In this document: positions 18,095 through 24,958 of the stretch, piece by piece
Layout of the letters: the number at the start of each line of letters is the position of its first letter
How positions within the stretch are numbered: position 1 is the first letter of the stretch
Made by a program: the position numbers and the translations under genes
From: Microbacterium sulfonylureivorans
GTDB taxonomy: Bacteria > Actinomycetota > Actinomycetes > Actinomycetales > Microbacteriaceae
Assembly: GCF_003999995.1 (NCBI RefSeq)
Contig: NZ_RJAD01000001.1
Span: 1,240,001 to 1,304,000 of the forward strand
Length of the DNA stretch: 64,000 nucleotides
Reading direction: 5' to 3'
The notes under the pieces: model-generated
Told to the model about the DNA's origin: nothing
Seen by the model: the letters and a program-made list of their open reading frames with translations, nothing else
Database searches by the model: none

Positions 18095-19546
18095 GTGACC
18101 GACATGAGTGCGCCCGAACCTCCCGCGACCGGTCCCGAGAGCCGGGACCCGCGGTTCTCGACGGCCGCCGTCGTCGCGCAGCCCGACGATCGCGTCGTCC
18201 CCCGCAAGCGCGTCTTCTCGTGGGCGCTGTGGGACTGGGCCACCCAGCCGTTCAACACGGTGCTCCTCACATTCGTGTGGGTGCCCAGCTTCCTCGTGTC
18301 GCCGTTCTTCCTCGATCCGGCCGTCGCCGAGCTCGGCGTCGTCGACGGAGCGACCATCGACTGCGACACCCCCGCCAACACCGTCACGGAGTACTGCCGA
18401 GCGCTGGGAGTGCTCGACGCCAACCTCGGCTGGGGAATCATGGCCGCGGGGATCCTGATCGCACTCCTCGCGCCCGTCCTCGGTCAGCGGGCGGACGCCA
18501 CCGGACGCAAGAAGTTCATGCTCGGCATCTTCACCGGGCTGCTGATCGCCTGCCAGCTCGCCATGGCTTTCGTCACCGGCATCCCCTCCTTCTTCTGGTT
18601 CGGTGTCGCGATGATCGCCTTCGGCAGCATCGTCGGCGAGATAGCGGGCGCCAACTACAACGCGCTGCTCGTATCGGTGTCGACCCCGCGCACCGTCGGC
18701 AGGGTGTCGGGGCTCGGCTGGGGGTTCGGCTACCTGGGCGGGATCATCGCCCTCGCGATCGTCGTCGGGCTCATCCTCGGCGGCGTGCTCGACGGCACGC
18801 AGGCGCTGACGTTCCAGCTCATCGCGGCGGGCGCGACCGTCTGGACGCTGGTGTTCGCCATACCGATCTTCCTGAACGTGCCGGAGCCGCCGCCCGCCTC
18901 GGGGGCGAAGCGCGTGAACTTCTTCCGCGGCTACATCGAGCTCTTCCGCTCCATCGCGCGCCTCTGGCGCGAGCACCGACCCACGTTCTGGTTCCTGCTG
19001 GCGTCGGCGGTGTACCGCGACGGCCTCGCCGCCGTCTTCACCTTCGGCTCGGTGATCGCGGCCCGCGTCTTCGGGTTCGGGTTCACGGATCTCGTCATCT
19101 TCGGCATCGCGCTGAACCTCGTGGCCGGGGTCTCGACGATCTTCGCCGGACGGCTCGACGACCGCTTCGGGCCGAAGCCGGTCATCCTCGTCGCCCTCGG
19201 GGGGATCATCGCGTGCTGTCTGACGGTGTTCCTCGGCGCGGCGACGGGCCAGGCGCTGTTCTGGGTCGTCGGCATCGTCCTGGCGCTGTTCGTCGGGCCC
19301 GCCCAGGCCGCGTCGCGATCCTTCCTCGCCCGCGTCATCCCCGCCGGGCAGGAGGGCGAGATCTTCGGCCTCTACGCGACGACCGGACGCGCGGCGAGCT
19401 GGCTCGCGCCGCTGCTGTGGGGCACGTTCATCGCGGCAGCCGCGCATCAGACGCTGTACGGCATCCTCGCCATCGCGCTGGTCCTCGCGATCGGATTCGT
19501 CCTCCTCGCCCTCGTCAAGGCTCCGCCGCGGGCGGCGAACCCGTAG
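18095..19546 (+). CDS. MFS transporter, UMF1/Atg22-like family, 483 aa
   Basis: After a polar N-terminus come 11-12 hydrophobic helices. SWALWDWATQPFNTVLLTFVW near residue 45 is the family hallmark (WALYDWAxxxF), and the motif A equivalent is GQRADATGRKKFML. The Atg22/UMF1 group exports amino acids or other metabolites; the substrate here is unknown. GTG at 18095 has GAAGGG 7-8 nt upstream; an ATG at 18104 is also possible. It is divergent from the DHA2 gene with 160 nt between them. Confidence 0.88.
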   Translation: MTDMSAPEPPATGPESRDPRFSTAAVVAQPDDRVVPRKRVFSWALWDWATQPFNTVLLTFVWVPSFLVSPFFLDPAVAELGVVDGATIDCDTPANTVTEYCRALGVLDANLGWGIMAAGILIALLAPVLGQRADATGRKKFMLGIFTGLLIACQLAMAFVTGIPSFFWFGVAMIAFGSIVGEIAGANYNALLVSVSTPRTVGRVSGLGWGFGYLGGIIALAIVVGLILGGVLDGTQALTFQLIAAGATVWTLVFAIPIFLNVPEPPPASGAKRVNFFRGYIELFRSIARLWREHRPTFWFLLASAVYRDGLAAVFTFGSVIAARVFGFGFTDLVIFGIALNLVAGVSTIFAGRLDDRFGPKPVILVALGGIIACCLTVFLGAATGQALFWVVGIVLALFVGPAQAASRSFLARVIPAGQEGEIFGLYATTGRAASWLAPLLWGTFIAAAAHQTLYGILAIALVLAIGFVLLALVKAPPRAANP

Positions 19547-19594
19547 ACCGGACCCGCGGTTCGGCACGACCCCGGAGTTCGGCTAGCCTCACTC

Positions 19595-20206
19595 GTGGGG
19601 GGTACATCGCACGCGCCCGTACCCGAACGGAAAGCCCCCGGACCCCCCGTGACGACCCCCCTCATCGAGCGACATCGGCGTTCCCGACACCGCCGAGCGC
19701 TCGGCTACTGGTGCGTGCTCATCGCGATGTACGCGTCGCTCGCCCTCGGCAGCACCCTGCGGCCGCCGGCCGGGATCCATTACAGCGCGCTGTTCGTCCA
19801 TCTGGCCTCGGTCATCGTCGGGCTGGGCGCGGCGGTGCTGCTCGAGTTCTACGGACTGCAGTGGGCGCGCGGCCGCGCGACGCTCGACGACCTGCGTCGC
19901 ATCGAGCGATCGGTCACGGGTCTCGCCTGGCTCGCAATCGCCGGTCTTCTCGCGAGCGGCGCGCTCCTCGAGCCGGACCTCGCCGATCCGCTCACCGACA
20001 TCAAGATGCTGGCCGTCCTGATCGTGGCGATGAACGGCGTCGCGATGACACGCCTCACCGGTGAGCTCGCACGGCTCCCCGGCTCGGTCGCCTTCGCGCG
20101 ACTTCCGCAGCGGTTCCGGTTCTGGTGCGTGTGGAGCGCGTCGGTCTCGCAGGCAGGCTGGTGGACGGCGGTCGTCATCGGGATGCTGAACACCTCGTCG
20201 GCATGA
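19595..20206 (+). CDS. Hypothetical four-helix membrane protein, 203 aa
   Basis: Four hydrophobic segments lie near residues 38-55, 66-86, 106-125 and 134-150, plus a weaker C-terminal one (AGWWTAVVIGMLN). The loops are basic. No family is recognised; the spacing resembles small copper/heme-type or DUF-class integral proteins. GTG at 19595 lies 5 nt after TAGCCT (19584-19589), a leaderless geometry that supports this start. A GTG at 19649 would remove 18 residues of low-complexity N-terminus. Confidence 0.65.
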   Translation: MGGTSHAPVPERKAPGPPVTTPLIERHRRSRHRRALGYWCVLIAMYASLALGSTLRPPAGIHYSALFVHLASVIVGLGAAVLLEFYGLQWARGRATLDDLRRIERSVTGLAWLAIAGLLASGALLEPDLADPLTDIKMLAVLIVAMNGVAMTRLTGELARLPGSVAFARLPQRFRFWCVWSASVSQAGWWTAVVIGMLNTSSA

Positions 20207-20225
20207 AGATCCAGGGTCGCGCGCG

Positions 20226-20381
20226 TCACCCCCACGGGCTAGGCTCCAGGAATGCCGGTCTCCCGAGCCGGTTCAGGTCCCCCCACCTGAGGTTTCCCGA
20301 CATGCCCGAGTCATCTCGCGACGTCCTGCGCGGCGCGCGTCCTGCCCTCGCGCCGCGCGCGAGACATCAGGAGCGCCTTCG
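20226..20381 (+). promoter_or_regulatory. Promoter and 5' leader of the solute-binding/VWA gene
   Basis: TAGGCT (20240-20245) is a probable -10 box. The leader contains a hairpin TCAGGT-N6-ACCTGA (20273-20290) and an arginine-rich 27-codon frame (20302-20385) whose stop overlaps the ATG at 20382. The main gene has its own AGGAG. No known riboswitch class is recognised. Confidence 0.35.
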
Positions 20382-22298
20382 ATGAGCACCCAGGCGACGA
20401 CTGCGATCGAAGAGCGCCGGCAGCGCCGCCGCCGGCGTCGCCGCCAGTTCCTCCTCTGGACGACCGTCGTGAGCATCGTCGCCCTCGTCGCGGCCATCGG
20501 CACCGTGTCGACGCTGATCGTGTCGGCCCTGGCCTCGGAGGAATCGCCGTCCACCGCGGAGCAGCCGGCGCCCGAGCCCCAGGCCGAGCTGATCGAGTTC
20601 GCGCAGGACGAGCCGGCCGCGACGCCCGGCGCGGAGCCGTGCGTCACCGTTCCGGTGATGTCGTCGTTCGAGAACGCCGACATGGTGGCGGCGCTCGCAG
20701 CCGCGTACAACGAGAAGCCGCGAAACGTCGCCGGATCGTGCGTGACGGTGACCACGACGAGAGACAAGTCCGGGGTCGCGGCATCCCTCGTCGCCGAGGA
20801 CTTCCCCACCCACTCCGCCGACACGAAGCCGACGGTGTGGCTGCCCGACGCCTCCACCTGGCTCGACGTCGCCCGCTCGCAGGGGGCCACCGCCCTTCGC
20901 GCGGACGGCACGAGCGTCGGCTCGTCGAACGTCGTGCTCGCGATGCCGGCGCCCCTCGCCCAGGCCGTCGGCTGGGACACGGCTCCCCCGACGTGGGCCG
21001 ACGTTTTCGCCGCCGCCGAGGACGCCGACCTGTGGAGCGGCCTCGGCTACCCCGAGTGGGGCGCCTTCAAGCTCGGCAAGACCAGCCCGCTCGTCGCGAC
21101 GTCCGGCGAGGCGGCGATGTTCGCGTCGTTCGGCGCCTCGGCCGGATCGGTGGCCGAGCTGTCGCCCGCGCAGGTCGCCGATGCGACCGTCGTCGAGGAG
21201 GTGCGTCAGCACGAGCTGGCCACGAGCCACTACATGGCCACGCCGGAGCACTTCCTGTGGCACGCGCGACAGGCCGAGGAGAACGGCGGCACGTCTGCGG
21301 ACTTCCTGTCGGCGGTGATCGTCGACGAGAAGTCGGTGTGGGACTACAACCGCGGCATCACGAGCCGTGACGGCGTCACCCGGGTCGAGTCGGACCCACC
21401 GCAGGAGCAGCTGGTGCCGATCTACCCGACCGACGGCCACTACGCGGCCGACAACCCGGCCATGCGGCTGACGGGCGACTGGATCGATCCCGTCGAGGCG
21501 GAGGCGGCCGCCGACTTCATCCGGTTCGCCCGCACCGCCCAGGGGCAGACGGCGGTTCGCGCTTCCGGCTACCGTGACCTGAACGGCGTGCTCGACGACG
21601 GCGTCGCCGAGGTCGCGCACGTCGCCGCCGCCGCGCCGGCCGGCGTCCTCGCCCTGCCCGACGCCGACGTCGTCACTGCCGTGCACGGAGCCTTCCCCGA
21701 CGTGCGCAAGCGCACCAACGTGCTGTTCCTGATCGACGTGTCGGGCTCGATGGACGAGCCGATCGCCGGGTCGCAGACCAAGCTCACCGCGGCCAAGAAC
21801 GCCATCGCCCTGGCGCTCGACCACTTCACCGCCGGCGACGAGGTGGGGCTCGCCGCGTTCGCGCAGAGCGCGGACGGCTCGATGCTGCCGGGCACGGTCT
21901 CGCCCGTCGCCGACATCGGGTCGTCGCGGCCGGAACTGCTCGCGGCGCTCGACGACCTGTCGTCGATGGGCGATACCCCTCTCTTCCAGGCGGTCGACAC
22001 GTTCGCCGCCCAGCAGGCCGCGGGATGGTCGCCCGACCGCATCAACGCCGTCGTGCTGCTCAGCGACGGCGAGAACGACGCGCCCAACGCTCCGACCATC
22101 GGGGCGGAGGCGATGCTCGACAACCTGCGCGCGCTGCACCACACGACGCCGGTGCTGGTGTTCACGCTCGCCTACGGTGCAGACGCGGATGTCGCGACCC
22201 TGCAGTCGATCTCGGGGGCGACCGGCGCCCACTACTACGACGCGACCGACCCGACCAAGGTCGAGGCCGTGCTCGGCGATCTCGTCACGAGCTTCTGA
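20382..22298 (+). CDS. Membrane-anchored solute-binding plus VWA domain protein, 638 aa
   Basis: An Arg-rich N-terminus (RRQRRRRRRRR) precedes one membrane segment (about 26-50) and a Pro/Ala linker. Residues ~85-420 form an extracellular solute-binding-protein-like domain with the ending DFIRFARTAQGQTAVRASGY. Residues ~445-638 are a von Willebrand A domain with a complete MIDAS: DVSGS (452-456), Thr in GDTPLFQAV and Asp in LSDGENDAP. Such proteins sit outside the membrane and probably mediate metal-dependent protein contacts. This chimera is recurrent in Actinobacteria, but its ligand is unknown. No transporter genes adjoin it. Confidence 0.88.
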   Translation: MSTQATTAIEERRQRRRRRRRQFLLWTTVVSIVALVAAIGTVSTLIVSALASEESPSTAEQPAPEPQAELIEFAQDEPAATPGAEPCVTVPVMSSFENADMVAALAAAYNEKPRNVAGSCVTVTTTRDKSGVAASLVAEDFPTHSADTKPTVWLPDASTWLDVARSQGATALRADGTSVGSSNVVLAMPAPLAQAVGWDTAPPTWADVFAAAEDADLWSGLGYPEWGAFKLGKTSPLVATSGEAAMFASFGASAGSVAELSPAQVADATVVEEVRQHELATSHYMATPEHFLWHARQAEENGGTSADFLSAVIVDEKSVWDYNRGITSRDGVTRVESDPPQEQLVPIYPTDGHYAADNPAMRLTGDWIDPVEAEAAADFIRFARTAQGQTAVRASGYRDLNGVLDDGVAEVAHVAAAAPAGVLALPDADVVTAVHGAFPDVRKRTNVLFLIDVSGSMDEPIAGSQTKLTAAKNAIALALDHFTAGDEVGLAAFAQSADGSMLPGTVSPVADIGSSRPELLAALDDLSSMGDTPLFQAVDTFAAQQAAGWSPDRINAVVLLSDGENDAPNAPTIGAEAMLDNLRALHHTTPVLVFTLAYGADADVATLQSISGATGAHYYDATDPTKVEAVLGDLVTSF

Positions 22299-22313
22299 CC
22301 CGCGCAGCGCCGA

Positions 22314-22874
22314 TCAGCCGCGGGGCCACGATTCGGCGAGCTTGGTGAGCAGGCGTGCGAGGTCGGCGCGCTCCTCGTCGGTGAAGCCGGCGAGGGCGGT
22401 GTCGATGGCCTCGCGCCGCTCCCCGCGGAACCCTCGCACGAGGGCGGCTCCGGCATCCGTCAGCGCCACCCGGGTGCGTCGGGCGTCGTCGGGATCGGCC
22501 TCGCGGCGCACGAGGTCGAGCTCGAAGGACTGCTGAACGAGGCGCGACGCCCTCGGCTGATCGACGCCGACGGCGTCGGCGATCTCGCCCACCGACAGGG
22601 GGTGGGATGCCGCCGCCAGCGCGTCGAGGAGGCGCATGCGCGCCGGGCCGCCGATGCGCGCCGCTCCAGCCCACGGCGGGGCGCCGTGTCCGTGACCGTG
22701 GTTCGGTCCGCCGTGCCCCCAGCGGCCGTCGCCGTGGGCGTGGCCTCCCCCGTGCAGGGGATGGCCGTGCGAACCCGGGCCCTGATCCCACGGCGGGCGA
22801 GGCATCCGTCGTCCGCGCAGTCGCGCCAGTGCTGCGGCGATGACGTCGGCAGGATCTGCGGGGGTGTTCGGCAT
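22314..22874 (-). CDS. MarR family regulator with histidine-rich N-terminal segment, 186 aa
   Basis: Residues 36-63 contain nine histidines in Gly-His repeats (HAHGDGRWGHGGPNHGHGHG). They are followed by a MarR winged helix: ARMRLLDALAAASHPLSVGE, then ADAVGVDQPRASRLVQQSFE and a wing with DPDDARRTRVALTDAG. The His stretch suggests metal binding (Ni, Co, Zn or Cu), so this is a candidate metal-responsive repressor; metal identity is inference. TAAATT (22886-22881) lies 6 nt from the ATG, a leaderless geometry, and operator site A abuts it. It is divergent from another His-rich MarR-like gene. Confidence 0.85.
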   Translation of the reverse strand: MPNTPADPADVIAAALARLRGRRMPRPPWDQGPGSHGHPLHGGGHAHGDGRWGHGGPNHGHGHGAPPWAGAARIGGPARMRLLDALAAASHPLSVGEIADAVGVDQPRASRLVQQSFELDLVRREADPDDARRTRVALTDAGAALVRGFRGERREAIDTALAGFTDEERADLARLLTKLAESWPRG

Positions 22875-22880
22875 GGGACC

Positions 22881-22951
22881 AATTTACATGTGACTTGACA
22901 TAGATCCGAAGCGCATGTCACACTACATATACATGCACTTCGACATGTAAT
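22881..22951. promoter_or_regulatory. Shared operator region with three ATGT-N6-ACAT sites
   Basis: Site A (22888-22901) is ATGT-GACTTG-ACAT, site B (22915-22928) is ATGT-CACACT-ACAT and site C (22933-22946) is ATGC-ACTTCG-ACAT; centres are 27 and 18 bp apart. Site A is adjacent to the minus -10 TAAATT (22886-22881). Sites B and C precede or overlap the plus -10 TGTAAT (22946-22951). Such short inverted repeats are typical MarR targets. Confidence 0.65.
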
Positions 22952-22988
22952 CTTCCGCGGCTCCCATGCCGCCCCGAAAGGACTTCTC

Positions 22989-23822
22989 ATGAACACCGAC
23001 GACCACGACATCGACGACCACAACACCGACGGCGAGACAGCCGCCACCCCGACCGACCGCCGCCCGCTGGGTTACTGGCTCCGCGCGGTCGACAGCCTCC
23101 TCACCGGCGAGTTCGCCGCCGCCTTCGAGAAGGAAGGCGTCACGCGACGCGACTGGATGCTGCTCAACCTGCTCTCCGGCGACAGTGAAACCCCGGGCTT
23201 CGCCGACCGCCTGGCCCACAAGGGCAAGCGCCTGCGCCGGCTCGAAGACCTCGGCTGGGCCGAGGAGCAGGGCGACGGCACGTGGACCCTCACCGACGCC
23301 GGCCGGGAGGCCAAGGAGCGCCTCGGCACCGTCGTGGGCGGCATCCGCTCCCGCGTGGCCGGCGCCGTCCCGCCCGACGACTATGCGACGACCATGGCTT
23401 CGCTCGAGGCGATCGCGCGCGAGCTCGGCTGGGACGAGAGCACGCCCGCCGCTCGCGGCCGGGGCTGGGGCCGCAGGTTCGGCGGACCTCGCGCCTTCGG
23501 GCCCGCCCGATTCGGCCACGGCGCCGGATTCGGCCACGGCATGTCGCACGACGGCCCCTGGGGCCACCGGTACGACGACGAGGGATGCCGCGGGCACGGC
23601 CCGCGCGGACACCACGGCCACGACCGGCACGACCACGAAGGCCACGGTCGCGGCGGCCATTTCCGCCACGACGGCCACGGCGACGGCCACGGCCGTGACC
23701 ACCGCGGTCACGACTCCGGGAACGGGCACGGCGCCGAATCCGCCTACGAGCGAGGCTTCGTGGCCGGATTCGGCGCGGCGCGGGCCGGCGGCGACGCCGG
23801 CGCGGCCGACAGCGCCGCCTGA
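22989..23822 (+). CDS. MarR-like winged-helix protein with histidine-rich C-terminal tail, 277 aa
   Basis: The N-terminal part (about 25-150) follows the MarR helical dimer layout: LGYWLRAVDSLLTGEFAAAF, RRDWMLLNLLSG and a wing GDGTWTLTDAGREAKERLG. The central HTH is short, ADRLAHKGKRLRRLEDLGW, so about one helix turn is missing compared with the divergent neighbour. Residues 177-248 carry 18 histidines in HGH/HDH repeats, a likely metal-binding tail. ATG 22989 follows GAAAGGAC. It may act on or with the divergent MarR protein as metal sensor or heterodimer partner (inference). Confidence 0.8.
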   Translation: MNTDDHDIDDHNTDGETAATPTDRRPLGYWLRAVDSLLTGEFAAAFEKEGVTRRDWMLLNLLSGDSETPGFADRLAHKGKRLRRLEDLGWAEEQGDGTWTLTDAGREAKERLGTVVGGIRSRVAGAVPPDDYATTMASLEAIARELGWDESTPAARGRGWGRRFGGPRAFGPARFGHGAGFGHGMSHDGPWGHRYDDEGCRGHGPRGHHGHDRHDHEGHGRGGHFRHDGHGDGHGRDHRGHDSGNGHGAESAYERGFVAGFGAARAGGDAGAADSAA

Positions 23823-23864
23823 CGGCGCGGCGTGACAGCGCCGCCTGACAGCGCCGCCCCAGCG

Positions 23865-23898
23865 ATGCCGGGGCCCGCCGCGAGGCGGGCACCGGCAT
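23865..23898 (+). terminator. Hairpin after the His-rich gene
   Basis: ATGCCGG...GGCCCGCC pairs with GGCGGGC...CCGGCAT around a GCGA loop; no T tract follows. Just before it, the 12-mer GACAGCGCCGCC occurs three times (23808, 23834, 23847), once across the stop codon. Confidence 0.55.
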
Positions 23899-23960
23899 CC
23901 GCCGTCTGACCTGTGTCTCGGCCCGGCCGCGCCGGGTCGTGCCCGCAGAGTGTCAAAGAA

Positions 23961-24019
23961 TCAGGAGACACGCCGTCCGCGCGCGCTCGGACACCGCCGG
24001 GCAACGGCGTGTCTCCTGA
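23961..24019. repeat. Inverted repeat with 16-bp perfect arms, 27-nt centre
   Basis: TCAGGAGACACGCCGT (23961-23976) is repeated in inverse at 24004-24019. Imperfect similarity (GTCA...GA) extends about 8 nt outside each arm. It lies in the 270-bp non-coding stretch before the sirohydrochlorin chelatase gene and encodes nothing evident. It could be a REP-like element, a tiny MITE or a regulator target. Confidence 0.6.
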
Positions 24020-24095
24020 ATCCGTGACGCGCACCACGCGGAGGCGGGTGACCTGCGTAACACGCCCGCCACACGGCCGGAGCAGAATGGTCGGG

Positions 24096-24788
24096 ATGAC
24101 GACTCCGGCACTCCTCGCGATCTCGCACGGCACCGCCTCGGCGGAGGGCCAGGCGGCCGTCTCGGCGCTCGTCGGCGCGGTGGCCGCACGACTGCCCGAT
24201 GTGACGGTGCGGCTCGGCCACGTCGACGTGCAGCAGCCGGATGTCGCGGCTTCCCTCGACGCCCTCCCCGCGGGGCTGCCGATCGTCATCGTGCCCCTGC
24301 TCCTGTCGGCGGGCTACCACGTGCGCGTCGACCTGAAGCAGCAGTCCGCCAGCCGCGACGACGTGTCGATCGCTCCGGCCCTCGGTCCCGATCCGCGGCT
24401 CGTCGACGTCCTGCTGGCGCGCCTGGCTCCTCTGGGACTCGCCGCCGACGACGCGGTCGTGCTCGCGGTGGCGGGGTCGAGCGACGACCGGGCGAACGAG
24501 GACTGCCGTGCGATCGGCGCGATGCTCGGCGAACGCCTGGGGCGCGACGTCACGGTCGGATTCCTCGCAGCGGCAGAGCCCCGCCTCGGCGCGGCCGTCG
24601 CCGCCGCACGGGCGACCTCCCCCGCGCGCGTCGTCGTCGCGAACTACCTCCTCGCGCCCGGCTACTTCCATGACCTCGCGGTGCGACTCGCCGACGGCTC
24701 CCCCGTGGCTCGTCCGCTGCTCGACGACGACCAGCCCGCGGCATCCCTCGTCGACGTCGTCGTCGACCGCTACCGCGACGCGCGCTGA
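24096..24788 (+). CDS. Sirohydrochlorin chelatase (CbiX/SirB family), 230 aa
   Basis: Two CbiX-type halves are visible: the first starts LLAISHGTASAEGQ (active-site His) and has LPIVIVPLLLSAGYHVRVDL; the second has VVLAVAGSSDDRANEDC and VVVANYLLAPGYFHD. The enzyme inserts Fe2+ into sirohydrochlorin to give siroheme, the cofactor of the sulfite reductase encoded 170 nt downstream, which supports iron rather than cobalt. ATG at 24096 lies 7 nt after a possible -10, CAGAAT; an ATG at 24087 in frame is an alternative. Confidence 0.88.
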   Translation: MTTPALLAISHGTASAEGQAAVSALVGAVAARLPDVTVRLGHVDVQQPDVAASLDALPAGLPIVIVPLLLSAGYHVRVDLKQQSASRDDVSIAPALGPDPRLVDVLLARLAPLGLAADDAVVLAVAGSSDDRANEDCRAIGAMLGERLGRDVTVGFLAAAEPRLGAAVAAARATSPARVVVANYLLAPGYFHDLAVRLADGSPVARPLLDDDQPAASLVDVVVDRYRDAR

Positions 24789-24793
24789 TTCCT

Positions 24794-24822
24794 GCACCCG
24801 GCCCGACAACCCGGGCCGGTGC
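24794..24822 (+). terminator. Hairpin after the chelatase gene
   Basis: GCACC(C)GGCCCG and CGGGCCGGTGC pair around ACAAC with one bulge. There is no strong T tract, so read-through into the sulfur operon remains possible. Confidence 0.5.
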
Positions 24823-24834
24823 AACTGTGTGTCG

Positions 24835-24864
24835 CACCGTTACGCACGGTGACGCAGGTTGACG
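24835..24864 (+). promoter_or_regulatory. Candidate operator/promoter of the sulfur assimilation operon
   Basis: CACCGT-TACGC-ACGGTG (24835-24851) is a 6-5-6 inverted repeat lying 7 nt before TTGACG (24859-24864), a possible -35. A related string, GTTACGCAGGTCAC on the minus strand (24061-24048), lies upstream of the chelatase gene, matching GTTACGCACGGTG here. A common sulfur regulator is possible. Confidence 0.35.
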
Positions 24865-24958
24865 CCCGGATAGGTCGTCGCTGAAGCCGCTTCTACTCTC
24901 GCGGCATGGGCTCGATAGAGTCCGCCCCGGGGACGCCCGGGGTCATCCGGAGGCCACC

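Noticed and set aside
20226..20242. TCACCC followed by GGGCTA upstream of the VWA gene as another regulon site
   Set aside because: The right half does not match GGGTGA and the -10 box overlaps it, so the 22-nt geometry is absent.
20252..20290. 12-codon leaderless peptide 6 nt after TAGGCT
   Set aside because: The geometry fits, but the frame is tiny and has no conserved feature; kept only as part of the leader description.
24789..24958. SAM, cobalamin or other known riboswitch before the sulfur operon
   Set aside because: None of the conserved core sequences of these riboswitch classes was recognised.
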